Assembly (NCBI GenBank): GCA_940671915.1
Contig: CALNVZ010002100.1
Location: 5,237,900 to 5,301,899, forward strand
Source: Paracentrotus lividus
Lineage: Eukaryota; Echinodermata; Echinoidea; Camarodonta; Echinidae
DNA length: 64,000 nt
Direction: 5' to 3'
Part shown: in pieces, positions 51,901 to 59,599 of the stretch
Layout of the letters: every line of letters begins with the position of its first letter
Numbering within the stretch: position 1 is the stretch's first letter
Notes under the pieces: model-generated
Told to the model about the DNA's origin: nothing
What the model saw: only the letters and a program-made list of their open reading frames with translations
The model's database searches: none
Program-made: the position numbers and the translations under genes

Positions 51901-52150
51901 ATATGAATCAAGATATCAGATCAGGTAGAACAGATTAAATTCTCACCTTAGAAGCGTCAAAGTCATACCAGATGAGTGCATGATTACGGGAGAGAACTTT
52001 GCAGTCAAATATTCCATTATCCAGGGCCGGACGGGCCTTTGCCACTGAGCGACCGATCTTGACCGGCTCCGTCAGTCTTATATGTCTCTCATCAAAATGA
52101 TGAGAGCTGGGATGACACTTAAACACAGCTTTTGCTGTCATGGTGACCAT
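20959..52150 (-). CDS. SLMAP: SLMAP, complete coding region in 22 exons
   Basis: Sarcolemmal membrane-associated protein, a tail-anchored coiled-coil subunit of the STRIPAK phosphatase complex. The FHA domain of the family binds phosphothreonine in MST1/2 and brings PP2A to them, damping Hippo signalling. Coding exons: 52150-51947, 50818-50665, 47578-47512, 42816-42714, 39566-39399, 38586-38446, 37993-37687, 36048-35905, 33410-33252, 31537-31460, 31030-30617, 28326-28273, 27657-27532, 26937-26875, 26241-26179, 25041-24979, 24188-23976, 23507-23435, 22896-22737, 21922-21791, 21054-20959. That list has 21 entries; exon 22 is reserved below for the alternative last exon at 21198. All junctions are GT-AG and phases agree, giving 993 codons plus stop, against about 828 in the human protein. 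Visible order: FHA (residues about 1-110), coiled coil, acidic and serine-rich linkers, coiled coil, hydrophobic tail. Identity is clear from FHA blocks such as [10 protein letters not shown] and DTKSSNGTF. Extra cassette exons cannot be excluded. Confidence 0.93.
21133..21198 (-). CDS. SLMAP: SLMAP exon 21b: duplicated alternative tail-anchor exon
   Basis: A near copy of the tail-anchor exon lies between exon 20 and exon 21. With the strong tttttgtttag acceptor it reads in phase 0 as [20 protein letters not shown] then I and TAA. The second in-frame acceptor of the main copy (gtgcag) is gtgcaa here. Use would give a slightly shorter, still hydrophobic C-terminus lacking the RVEV end. It may be an alternative last exon or a decaying duplicate. 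Confidence 0.5.
   Translation of the reverse strand: MVQMKWLPVFVIGIAIIAAII
21791..21922 (-). CDS. SLMAP: SLMAP exon 20: last coiled-coil exon
   Basis: 132 nt, phase 0 on both sides: [20 protein letters not shown], then [20 protein letters not shown], then NDNA. The acceptor is cctcacag and the donor gtaagt. It directly precedes the two copies of the tail-anchor exon. Confidence 0.9.
22737..22896 (-). CDS. SLMAP: SLMAP exon 19: coiled coil
   Basis: 160 nt, phase 2 in, phase 0 out. It contains [19 protein letters not shown] and a serine-rich segment ending EKEILQTQ. The acceptor is atattttag and the donor gtaagt. Confidence 0.86.
23435..23507 (-). CDS. SLMAP: SLMAP exon 18
   Basis: 73 nt, phase 1 in, phase 2 out, reading [20 protein letters not shown] then ADLE. 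The acceptor is tttgtag and the donor gtaaat. It ends the run of phase 1-1 exons. Confidence 0.8.
23976..24188 (-). CDS. SLMAP: SLMAP exon 17: coiled coil
   Basis: 213 nt, phase 1 on both sides. A continuous charged helix: [19 protein letters not shown], then [20 protein letters not shown], then [20 protein letters not shown]. The acceptor is attcaacag and the donor gtatgt. Confidence 0.88.
24979..25041 (-). CDS. SLMAP: SLMAP exon 16: three-heptad coiled-coil module
   Basis: 63 nt, phase 1 on both sides, containing [18 protein letters not shown]. The acceptor is tttctacag with a strong pyrimidine tract and the donor gtacgg is weaker than average. Confidence 0.78.
26179..26241 (-). CDS. SLMAP: SLMAP exon 15: three-heptad coiled-coil module
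   Basis: 63 nt, phase 1 on both sides, containing [19 protein letters not shown]. The acceptor is gtcaacag and the donor gtgagt. Its pattern of KL and S positions resembles exons 14 and 16. Confidence 0.8.
26875..26937 (-). CDS. SLMAP: SLMAP exon 14: three-heptad coiled-coil module
   Basis: 63 nt, phase 1 on both sides, encoding 21 residues including [16 protein letters not shown]. The acceptor is tcttatag and the donor gtatgt. It has the same length and phase as the next two exons. Confidence 0.78.
27363..27455 (-). pseudogene. Partial tandem copy of SLMAP exon 13
   Basis: The sequence repeats the last three quarters of exon 13 ([19 protein letters not shown]) with a gtaatg donor. The original acceptor is missing, because the duplication joint falls inside the exon. 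An internal ctag could act as a new acceptor in phase 1 and would leave the frame open, but its pyrimidine tract is weak. More likely a pseudo-exon than a used one. Confidence 0.6.
27532..27657 (-). CDS. SLMAP: SLMAP exon 13: coiled coil
   Basis: 126 nt (42 residues, six heptads), phase 1 on both sides. It reads [20 protein letters not shown] then a helix ending NASTLK. The acceptor is cctactag and the donor gtaaag. About 120 bp of it is duplicated immediately downstream. Confidence 0.85.
27881..27924. repeat. Poly(A) tract of 44
   Basis: Uninterrupted A run in a SLMAP intron. No adjacent retroposon body was recognised. Confidence 0.95.
28273..28326 (-). CDS. SLMAP: SLMAP exon 12: small helix exon
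   Basis: 54 nt, phase 1 on both sides, reading [18 protein letters not shown]. The acceptor is tttaaag and the donor gtaaag. The ending LEIDTLK+G resembles the ends of the neighbouring coiled-coil exons. Confidence 0.72.
28894..29028. mobile_element. Short MITE GGGGCGTTTCATGAAAGGA
   Basis: Inverted ends ggggcgtttcatgaaagga and tcctttgatgaaatgcccc, about 30 bp of pairing, 135 bp in total, in the SLMAP intron between exons 11 and 12. Confidence 0.75.
30617..31030 (-). CDS. SLMAP: SLMAP exon 11: coiled coil plus serine-rich region
   Basis: 414 nt, phase 1 on both sides, the longest exon. The first half is coiled coil ([33 protein letters not shown]); the second is a disordered [10 protein letters not shown] and [12 protein letters not shown] region. 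The acceptor is tctatgcag and the donor gtgagt. A shadow ORF on the plus strand is not real. Confidence 0.85.
31460..31537 (-). CDS. SLMAP: SLMAP exon 10: short linker exon
   Basis: 78 nt, phase 1 on both sides, reading [20 protein letters not shown] then EVSRKK. The acceptor is ttgactag after a pyrimidine-rich stretch and the donor gtaaga. Its split codons fit the exons on both sides. No domain recognised. Confidence 0.65.
31768..32413. mobile_element. Tc1-like MITE, intact copy, in SLMAP intron 9
   Basis: The ends CAGTTGAGGCC...TTTACATACACCC are inverted over more than 120 bp and flanked by TA on both sides. The terminus resembles Tc1 elements such as Sleeping Beauty (CAGTTGAAGTC...TTTACATACA). 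It is 646 bp with no transposase. A second copy, broken by insertions, is at 54049-56145. Confidence 0.85.
33252..33410 (-). CDS. SLMAP: SLMAP exon 9: variable linker
   Basis: 159 nt, phase 1 on both sides, open throughout. It encodes [20 protein letters not shown], then a charged stretch with [10 protein letters not shown]. The acceptor is cactgtccag and the donor gttagt. It has no recognised domain and is likely disordered. Called from splice sites, phase and the even base composition of the exon. Confidence 0.72.
35905..36048 (-). CDS. SLMAP: SLMAP exon 8: acidic linker
   Basis: 144 nt, phase 1 on both sides. It reads [20 protein letters not shown], then a run of D, E, K and Q that is probably disordered. 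The acceptor is catccatag and the donor gtacac. Sequence conservation with vertebrates is low here; assignment rests on splice sites, phase and position. The 5' half is repeated twice more upstream. Confidence 0.8.
36185..36467 (-). repeat. Two partial tandem copies of SLMAP exon 8
   Basis: Copies of the exon 8 5' half start at 36261 and 36467, each with its acceptor and about 120 bp of upstream intron, in units of roughly 205 bp. Both break off after the ...DDQDEN codons and have no in-frame donor at that point. The copy at 36261 would read on into a stop. They look like pseudo-exons produced by two rounds of tandem duplication. Confidence 0.8.
36589..36749. mobile_element. Possible MITE with GGCCCCGTTGTAAAAA ends
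   Basis: The ends ggccccgttgtaaaaa and tttttacgcaacggacc are imperfect inverted repeats with a GTTACCAT palindromic interior. Target duplication not clear. Confidence 0.5.
37687..37993 (-). CDS. SLMAP: SLMAP exon 7: long coiled coil
   Basis: 307 nt, phase 0 in, phase 1 out. It begins [13 protein letters not shown] (human RSLSNTEDECTHL), continues as an uninterrupted heptad-rich helix, and ends [11 protein letters not shown] (human ADNDFTNERLT). The acceptor is cctgtttag and the donor gtagga. Confidence 0.93.
38071..38192. repeat. Foldback repeat B, copy 1
   Basis: aggacatataccccctggac at one end pairs with gtccaagaggtagttgtcct at the other. It shares the GACAATTACCCC and GGTAGTTG words with 51787-51899. 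Confidence 0.65.
38446..38586 (-). CDS. SLMAP: SLMAP exon 6: coiled coil
   Basis: 141 nt, phase 0 on both sides. It encodes [20 protein letters not shown] and a lysine-glutamate-rich helix ending KVADTE, matching human [20 protein letters not shown]. The acceptor is caccacag and the donor gtaaga. Confidence 0.94.
39242..39370 (-). CDS. SLMAP: Duplicated SLMAP exon 5b, candidate cassette exon
   Basis: Second copy of the 3' part of exon 5, carrying [15 protein letters not shown] and [14 protein letters not shown] with the same gtaggt donor. A tatttaacag acceptor lies at the end of what corresponds to duplicated intron sequence. If used, the exon is 129 nt (43 codons), phase 0 on both sides, with no stop, so inclusion keeps the frame. 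The first 14 residues derive from former intron. Use in mRNA is unproven; it could equally be a decaying duplicate. Confidence 0.5.
39399..39566 (-). CDS. SLMAP: SLMAP exon 5: start of coiled coil
   Basis: 168 nt, phase 0 on both sides (56 codons). It contains [13 protein letters not shown] and [18 protein letters not shown], strongly conserved with human SLMAP ([27 protein letters not shown]). The last two thirds are tandemly duplicated just downstream. Confidence 0.95.
39567..42713. other. SLMAP intron 4
   Basis: AT-rich, with frequent TACATGTA words, especially 40868-41020. A foldback-like tttcgcgaa / ttcgtgaaa pair lies at 42590-42700. No exon was found by splice sites plus frame. Confidence 0.6.
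42714..42816 (-). CDS. SLMAP: SLMAP exon 4: linker after FHA
   Basis: 103 nt, phase 2 in, phase 0 out. It encodes a proline and asparagine-rich linker followed by [13 protein letters not shown], matching human YSQELFQLSQYLQ at the beginning of the STRIPAK-contacting coiled coil. The acceptor is tttcacag and the donor gtaagt. Confidence 0.92.
43094..43292. mobile_element. MITE with CTGTATAAG ends and CGCGAA-rich interior
   Basis: CTGTATAAG and CTTATACAG termini are flanked by TA on both sides; the interior is rich in TTCGCG/CGCGAA words. About 199 bp. Confidence 0.75.
44159..44409. mobile_element. Harbinger-like MITE, TTA target duplication
   Basis: Perfect 18-bp inverted ends TGCGGCGGTCACAACTCG / CGAGTTGTGACCGCCGCA lie between TTA direct repeats (44156-44158 and 44410-44412). 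A 3-bp TTA/TAA duplication is typical of PIF/Harbinger. 251 bp and markedly more GC-rich than the surrounding intron. Confidence 0.82.
45633..45762. repeat. Foldback with TGGATCCAGG ends and poly-C core
   Basis: tggatccagg and cctggatcca ends around two C runs (45661-45670, 45729-45740). Same design as 651-907. Confidence 0.6.
46900..47320. repeat. Dispersed repeat A, copy 2
   Basis: Contains GATGTCGTGTCACTCAC at the left and AATGTCGTGTCACACACG at the right. It shares long blocks with 3583-4066. Confidence 0.7.
47512..47578 (-). CDS. SLMAP: SLMAP exon 3: end of FHA domain
   Basis: 67 nt, phase 1 in, phase 2 out. The spliced reading is [17 protein letters not shown], matching human VTHGCIVSTIKLFLPDG, the last FHA strands. 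The acceptor is cttcatcag and the donor gtatga. It is too short to stand out as an ORF and was found by phase and homology. Confidence 0.9.
47579..50664. other. SLMAP intron 2
   Basis: AT-rich, with G and C homopolymers (48410-48424, 48711-48725) and TACATGTA words. No exon supported. Confidence 0.6.
50665..50818 (-). CDS. SLMAP: SLMAP exon 2: second half of FHA domain
   Basis: 154 nt, phase 0 in, phase 1 out. It begins [13 protein letters not shown] after a gcgacag acceptor and contains [10 protein letters not shown] and [10 protein letters not shown], nearly identical to vertebrate SLMAP. The NGT of SSNGTF is the second phosphothreonine-contact loop of FHA domains. The donor is gtaagg. Confidence 0.95.
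51787..51899. repeat. Foldback repeat B, copy 2
   Basis: Stacked AGGACAACTACCCC, GACAATTACCCC and GGCAACTACCCCC units, with inverted GGGGTAGTTG and GGGGGTAATTGG at the other end, about 50 bp from SLMAP exon 1. Confidence 0.65.
51947..52150 (-). CDS. SLMAP: SLMAP exon 1: start and first half of FHA domain
   Basis: 204 nt, ends in phase 0 at a gtgaga donor. FHA phosphopeptide-binding motifs are present: KIGRSVAK (conserved G-R-S) and LSRNHALIW (S-R-N-H). Two in-frame ATGs compete: 52150 (weak context) and 52141 (A at -3, MTAKAVFKC, which aligns better with the human MPSALAIFTC start). A TGA two codons upstream of 52150 shows that translation begins in this exon. Confidence 0.95.
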
Positions 52151-52448
52151 CAGTCACATCTGATGTTTTTTAATTTATCAAGGACAAACTCAGCTCTCTT
52201 AATCTCTTGAGTTGTATTGATGCTCTCCGTTGACAATCAAGATAAGTTGATTGTCATGACTTCCTTGCAAAAAAGAATTTTCATCAGCTATGATTATCTA
52301 CTGAAAGTATTCCACTGAATAAACTTCATGTTGAGCGAGTCTGATACATCACAACTTCCTTCTTATGAAAACATCGCATCTAATTGGGAGGTGACATGGA
52401 CATGTAGATGAAGTTCTTTGGTTCTCACTTCCACTAATGAGATGAAAT
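52142..52448 (-). other. SLMAP: SLMAP 5'UTR part in exon with start codon
   Basis: A tatattttacag acceptor at 52449-52450 probably opens the exon that holds the start codon, making 52448 to the ATG the last 5'UTR segment. This is inference from splice-site quality and from the matching donor at 53629. Confidence 0.5.
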
Positions 52449-53629
52449 CTGTAAAATATAAGATTAATTATAAATTAATTAAAATATAGTTTTAAAGTGA
52501 ATGATTGTACAATTATTCAAAAAGTTAATAGGAATGATAGGAGGCAAGAGTGAATTGTCAAATTACATTGAAAAGGATTTCCATTGCAAATACTGAAACT
52601 ACTACACTATGGTCTTGATCACCATGACAAAATTTGAATTAAAAAACCCTCAACCATTATGAGGAGAGTGTGCCTTTTCTTGAAGCACAAAATTGGTAAC
52701 AAAATGCCCCCAAAAAAATGACTTGACCCAAGTGCCGAACCCCCCCCTCCCAGTATGCATTTTAGGTTTTTTTTTTTTTTTAAATCATTACCCCATCCCT
52801 CCCACCAAAAGCATTTTCAGCAAGCTTGATTTTGACCTAATTGGGGGCGGAAAGGGGGGGGGACGGGCTAGTTGCATTGTGAAAAAAAATAATAAAACAA
52901 ACAAATAAAAATGATTCTACATGCCACCAGACAATATCCATGTGAGGAGTAGCAGATATTTAATTTTGAAACCATCGACCCAATTAATATGAATTGAGAT
53001 TCCAGAGGCAGAGGTGAGAGTTGATCGTTGATCGTTGGTCTTTTATAGTGTTGGTCTTCGATCGATTGTTTCTCAAGACGGGGAAAGAGAAACATAAACA
53101 ATCATACTGTTTGATGCAATATCTATTGTGATAAACTTCAGGGTTGGGCACCCTTTTTGGTTCTAGCCATAGCTTAAAGTTAAAGAAAGCAATAATTGAA
53201 AATTATAAAAACTTGTCCTTGAATTGATGCAGATGAAACCCATATTTGTCATTTACTATGAAAAATCATGCACATTTACATCTAAATTGAAGACGTATTC
53301 AACGTGATACAACCTAACAAGTGATTTAAACCCCTCCCAATTTCTGATTATTATTGATCACAACGCACATAAACCAATCTTATCACAATATTCTTTCCTT
53401 GCACTCAGCTCCGTATAAACTCAGCAGCAGTGGTCAGCAATCAGCGGGGCTCAATAAATTTCCCCACACACAGACACAGCTCGAGACGGGCTCACAGACT
53501 TCACAAACTTGTTTTGCTTACACATCAAAAACCATTTCATTCCCTTACTTTAATACCCAACTAACTTAAATTTATCATTTGCATTGATTTCACTTCATTG
53601 ATAACAGGCTGATTAACCGAACAACTCAC

Positions 53630-53760
53630 CAGAATACACGCTGTCGGCCTTGCCTTCTTCCAGTTCCTGGCAGCAGATACATGTAGGTAAACAGTCGCCA
53701 TTATTTTCTTTTGGTATCAGTCCCTATAATGTTTTTGACAATAGATGGCGACATACTGGT
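53630..53760 (-). promoter_or_regulatory. SLMAP: Probable SLMAP first exon and promoter edge
   Basis: The minus strand shows a tattctg|gtgagt donor at 53630 preceded by GC-richer sequence than its surroundings. A YY1-like word AAAATAATGGCGACTG lies at about 53692-53707, typical of sites just downstream of a transcription start. Its ATG (53701) opens a 28-codon upstream ORF that, spliced to 52448, stops at TAG before the main start. The transcription start itself was not located. Confidence 0.5.
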
Positions 53761-54442
53761 ATAGGAAATTCTGGGTTGGCTTTTTTGGCAAAATGGCACT
53801 CTTCATTAATCAAATTACACATCTAATTCTGCTTTTCATTTTTATTAATGATATGATTTTATTTGATTTTATTTTTAGCAACAATTCTAACGGCCAATAG
53901 CTGAATTATGACATTTTTAAAGGCAAAAACATGCAACATATCATATAGGTTTACATTTGAATAGATAATATTGTTCTTATAGCAAAATACATGTATATTC
54001 ATAGCGATATAAATGGTACACATTATCTATATACAAAGTAATGATGTACAGTTGAGGCCCGAAGTTTACATACACCCAGGGAATTCAATGAAAATTGTTC
54101 ACTTGCCAAATATCATAAAATATACTGTATCTTCAGAAATATTAATACTACCATGACAAATTTGGTATCAAATAAAAGAGCGTACTAAGCTCTTTTACCT
54201 AACTGGGATGCCGAAGGGATTAAAGCATTTTCCAATGGAATCTGCTTTGTACAAAAAAGTAATATTTGTGCCAAATGTATTCTATTGTTAGTCATTATAT
54301 TTTCAAACATCGTTTCACAGAAATATATTAACGTCAAATCTATTATTGATAGTACATTTTCTATCATGATATGTCACCACTGAACAAAAAAGTTTAATCT
54401 GAAATGTTTGTGTTGATAAGTAGCGAGCATAAATATGAACTA

Positions 54443-55434
54443 GGGTACATGCAGGTAATATGGGCCCCCTAAGCTCATTTGCCTAATTTGCATAAAATTA
54501 CGAAATGACACACAGTCTAATCTTTGTTTATATGAATCAATGACTACTGCTCTAACTTTTATTGTGAAGAAAAATAATTATCACCAACCCCCCTGTCTGC
54601 AATATTCAAATGTTGACGTCATTACCAAAGTGCCCATATTACCTGCATGTGCAGGTAATATGGGCACATGTATTTAATGTACGTTTTAAAAACTACAATT
54701 ACTCTACCATGTCTGGAATTTGCTTAAAATGTTGAAAATCATTAACTTTAAGATATAATTTGAAATTATAAGACCCTTCAGTAAAACCTTTGACTATTTA
54801 TTTCATTGTTATGTATTTTGTATATTATTTCTTTTTTTAATATTATTTTAATATTGTTTTCATTATACAAGTCAATATAGGCCTACAATAATTTATTTAT
54901 ATTAATTATATACTGTGAATATACCCTAAAAAATCGTAGCAAAGAGATTGATGCCTCATCCCAATACTAAGTACCAGAATCATTTCCGCCATTTTGGATG
55001 TCCCATATTACCTGCACTAATGTTGCTGTGTCAGGCAAGCATTTAATGCAACATTGCACCCCTTCACTAAAACAAATTGACCTGTACACGCTAGAATGAT
55101 CAAAATGAAACTATAAGCTTACTAAATATACAAAAAAATTGAGGTTACCCCCTCAAACACTCTTTCACCATCACATTCTGTGAAATATCAAATTTTACAT
55201 GAGGGTAAAAAAATGCCGTAAGTTTTACCTACCTTTTTGGTTTTCAGCAATTTTCTCAGAGAAATTTCGGCATTAGATGCTCTCACGACGATATATTTAC
55301 GTATACAGTTCATATGAACAACATTAATATGGTGCTCACACCGGTCACCGGTCACCGGTCGACGGTACGGTCACGACATGATTTGCTTCAGGTGTCCCAT
55401 ATTACCTGCTAGCCCATATTACCTGCATTTACCC
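54443..55434. mobile_element. Nested TIR element GGGTAxATGCAGGTAATATGGGC
   Basis: The ends gggtacatgcaggtaatatg and catattacctgcatttaccc are inverted and flanked by TA. The GCCCATATTACCTGC word recurs six times in both orientations, including an inverted pair with 18-bp arms and a 2-bp spacer at 54631-54668. No transposase. Confidence 0.78.
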
Positions 55435-55675
55435 TATTTTGGTCAAGTTTTTCAATTTTCTATATGAAGTTGTTTTTTTTGTTGGAAAAATGACACCTAA
55501 AATATTCTTCAGCTCCTGATAACAAACCAATGTGATAAAAGAGTATGACATACTCATTTGTTTGATACCAAATTTGTCATGATAGCACAAATATTTCATA
55601 AGATACAGTAAATTTTATGATATTTGGCAAGTGTACAATTTTCATTGAATTCCCTGTGTGTATGTAAACTCCTGG

Positions 55676-56132
55676 GCCCGTATTCCATAAACTATACTTA
55701 AGCAATTTTGCTTAAGTCTAAGTATCTTTTCTAAGATTTTGTCCAGGAAAAAAAATTCTTAGCTTTTATTCCAAACACATAAAGCACTTTGTCTGAGCTC
55801 ATAAAGTATTAAGCAAAAGTCTTAATTCTGTTAATATTGTCATGTTTAATTTGTGGCCTCAAATGAGCTTGCCATATAATTAACATTAAAGTTAAGCCAC
55901 TAGGTAGTAGGCTTAAAGTTAGGATAAAATTCTAATTTGTTTATGTTTGATTTGAAGGCGCAATTCCATTTACAATGATTTAAGACTTTTGGCTTAGCAA
56001 AAATCTAAGAATTTATGCTTCACTGCCAAAAATAGGCTAGAACAGAATTCTTAGTAAGCCGTATTTATGGAATACTCATTTCTAAAGATAAGCAAAAATG
56101 CTTAAATTTCATGCTTTTATGGAATACGGGCC
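55676..56132. mobile_element. Nested MITE GGGCCCGTATTCCATAAA
   Basis: The ends gggcccgtattccataaa and tttatggaatacgggccc are perfect inverted repeats inserted in the right TIR of the Tc1-like element. The interior has CTTAAGCAAAATTGCTTAAG-type inverted words. Target duplication is short and ambiguous (cct or ct). Confidence 0.8.
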
Positions 56133-56151
56133 CTGGCCTCAACTGTATATA

Positions 56152-57410
56152 CAGTGCATCCCAATAAAAAAATATATATGATTTTTTTGGGGAAAAGTTT
56201 ATATGTATATAAAGCTCATATCCTCAACTATCGTTATGACACAAACAATTCCAAAAATAACGCAATTCTTCAGTGAGCAATGCCCACTTTTGTGAAGGAC
56301 ACAAAAAACAGCCTGCGCAGGAATTCGCTATTCATTTATCACCTTTGTATATGGCACGCCAGATGGGAATCAGAGAATAATGGAATAACTCAGCTAACAG
56401 AGTAACATATATACCGAAAGTCAGAAATAAACAATCAATATTATGCAAAAATGTATTTTTTTTCACCGTTCTGTTTTCATATCATTGATTTTTGCTTTGA
56501 ATTCAGTTTATTTTTGTCGTAGTTGGCTGAATTATTCCATTATTGCTTGAGTCCCTCTTGGCGTGCCATACAAAGGTGATAAATGAATATAGGAATAATG
56601 CATTACGCGGAGTTGTTTAGCGAGTGTGCAGTGCATGCACGCAGAGGTTTCTTCTGAGCATGCGCACTCCACACAGATCGGAGGCGAGTGAGGAGTGTGC
56701 ATGCGAAGAAGAAACCTCGAGTGCACTGCATATCGCTGAACAACGACGGGAAAATGCATTATTCCTTTTATAAAGATGGCTAGAATTTTCGAACGGAGGT
56801 CAATATACCTTGGATGAGAAGAAATAATGAAATAAATCAAATATCAAAGATATCTGAATATCTAAAACTGTGGAGAGGTTTTGCGATACTTTACGTGACC
56901 TCATTTTACGTGACCTTTTGAGCATAAGCTATGGTACTAATCGAATCCGACTTTGAGACGCTCACTATTTTACGTGACTCATTGAGCATAAGCTATGGTA
57001 CAATCGAAATCTCGATGTTTGAGACACTGCACTGCGCTCAGCGCCAAATCCGTGCATTAGACATTATTTGGGTGCGCAAAAATGCACGGCGTGCAGGGAT
57101 AGACATTTGCTGCGTATGATCACGTGGTACGCTTTGACCAATCAGCAAGCTGGAAATTACTTAGCCATTTATAATACCGAATTCCTGCGCAGGCTAATTT
57201 TTGTGCTTATTCACAAAAGTGGGCATTGTAACTGAAGAATGTGTTATTTTGGATTTTTTTTTTTTTTTTTTTTTTTTTTTGTTGGGAGGGGGGGGGCCAT
57301 AATGATAAATTGAGGATATGAGTTATATATATCTAATTTTTTCTCCAAGAACCATAAATTTTTATTTGATAGCCATTTCAAAAGTGTATAGTTCTTTTTG
57401 GACGCACTGG
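56152..57410. mobile_element. Mariner-like TIR element with internal foldbacks
   Basis: The ends CAGTGCATCCCAATAAAAA and the complement of GGACGCACTG resemble mariner/Tc1 CAGTGCGTCCC termini. The long inverted repeats pair 56260-56327 with 57179-57245. Two further foldbacks sit inside (about 56328-56595 and 56593-56775). A T run and G run lie at 57254-57295. Confidence 0.7.
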
Positions 57411-58262
57411 TATATGCAGAAAAGAAAGACGAATAGTTCTTATACACTTGACACGAAAGTGTAGGCCTACAAATAATACAAAATTTAGAGTTTGGGCCGT
57501 TTGGAGATTGAGACATACTTTACATTCAGGGGCCGCGGAGCGTGTGGCTGGGGGGGGGGTTCAGCCCCCTCCCCCCTTTTCTCAAAAAACGTGTAAAAAA
57601 TAAATTCGCGAAAATGACCACAGTTTGGGGTTTTCAGCCTGTTCAGCCCCCCCCCCCACTTTCGGCTCAGCCCCTCCACTCTCAAAAGCTCCGCGTTAAT
57701 CAAATATCAATTATAATTAGCCTAATACACCACGGAGTATTACCCCTAAATGAAACCACAATATAATTATGATTTATAGTAACAATCATTCAGAAAGAAA
57801 AAATTCGTTGGCATGGATCTGGTGTACCTGATCATGATCTTAAATCCTGCTGATCTGATATGCGCAAATATCATGAATATCAAAAGGCAGATAAAATCCA
57901 ATCACTGAATAAAATGTAAAATGATCCTACTTGAAACAAAAATAGACAAGCATTTTTTGTAGGCTAATCCTCGTGAAAAGGAATGGATTTTTAAACATAT
58001 AGGTCAGGTGCATATCCGGAGGGGTAGCTGGCGGCCCAGACCCCACCCCGATCCGAAAATTTAGCAAAATGCCTCAAATCGAGAATTTGTGACACCTGAC
58101 CCTATGGCTGTTATTTAATGAAGACGTTTTGGACGGGCGAGGACAATTTTTATGCACCCCTTCCCATGAGAAGTCTGAGAGGAATTTTAGGCCTTTTGCC
58201 GTCCAATATGTACTGAAATAAATAGCAATGGGTCTATCCTTTCGTCACTCGTCTATCCAGAA

Positions 58263-58377
58263 TTATTTTTATTTTATTTTATTTTTATTTATTTATTTTC
58301 CATTTATTTATTTATTTATTTTTATTTTTTTTATTATTATTTATTTATTTTATTTATTTATTTATTTTTTTTTTTTT
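58263..58377. repeat. (TTTA)n microsatellite with T and G runs
   Basis: Imperfect TTTA/TTTTA array ending in T and G homopolymers (to 58389). It gives a spurious phenylalanine-rich ORF. Confidence 0.9.
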
Positions 58378-59599
58378 TTGGGGGGGGGGTCCACAGTAAA
58401 AGAACACAACATTTAAGTATACCTGAGCTAGAATGGCAAAACATATGCTTGCTCATATTACATTTAATTTTAAGCTAAATTGTGCTTGTTGAGCCAGACG
58501 GCGCACACCTCGATCTACTCTTCTACTCTAATACTGTAAAAGAGGATTTTGTTGCTTGTGCATTCTCCGCGACGAAAAATATTCTTATATAATAAGCATG
58601 TTTGATTTTTCAAGCGACTCAAGAGACGTCGCGGATACTCATGAAACGTCGCGGAGACTCTGGAGACGTCTCCGCGACTAGTCTCAAAACCACCTCAAAT
58701 CCGTATCAAACCCGTTCCAAACTATAGTTAGTCTCAAACCCGTCTCATTGCATTATTATAGGCCTAACATGGATATCTAATATCGATCAAAATAATAATA
58801 ATAATAATAATTTTTTAATGAAGCATTTCAAATGGGCGGGGCGGGAGGCCTGTCTGACACTCAGCTTTTTTTATATCAGGTTCCATACACAAATGATTAG
58901 TTTACAATGAAACATATAGGTCTAATCATAGACATCTCTCACGGTATTTATAAGGTTTAAAGAATGATTATCTTGTTTCTTGCTTTGTGTTTGATTTGGT
59001 TTGTTTTTCGGGTTTAAAGTGATAAACAAAATCAAATGAATACAACAAAATCGAATCATACTAGAATTGAAACGATTTAACACTATTAACAATACTCTCA
59101 TTAAGTTCCAATTGTATAATAGTGAAATATATAAGCCTTGTGAGAAAATAGTGAAACAGAATTCTCTGTAATACAATGCTAAACATGACTGCACTCCTTC
59201 ATTCTGTGATCCAAACCAGCTTTAAATAGTATATTGATTACAGTAGTTTATTTGTTTACAAAGGGCGGCCTGTTCAAAGGCCTTACTCACAGAACGGTAA
59301 ATTCCAATTGTTTTCATATCGGGTGATTTGTGGAAGTTTTATGACAGTTTGTAATGTCATTACATCGTGATCAGGGAAACAGAAGAGCGATTAAGGTTAT
59401 ACTTTGATGGTAGTCCATGCCGACATTGCTTCTATTCGCTTGCCGTTTGACCGTACATTTCCATAGTTTACCCGCGGCTAGGCCTATACATGAATGACCA
59501 AAATAATAAAATATGAAAAAATGAGCAAAGACAATGGGATTCCATCGGGATTCGAACCCTGGAACTCGTTCACTTTGCAATACTCGAGTGTCGACGAGG

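Larger units (their letters stand above)
54049..56145. mobile_element. Tc1-like MITE copy 2, carrying two nested insertions
   Basis: The left end CAGTTGAGGCCC at 54049 and the right end GGCCTCAACTG at 56145 match the 31768-32413 element, with TA flanks. The left internal part is interrupted by 54443-55434 and the right terminal repeat by about 55676-56132. Confidence 0.82.

Noticed and set aside
56532..56840. 102-codon minus-strand ORF
   Set aside because: Lies across a palindromic foldback in the mariner-like element; translation of inverted repeats.
58228..58416. Phenylalanine-rich ORF
   Set aside because: Product of the TTTA microsatellite.
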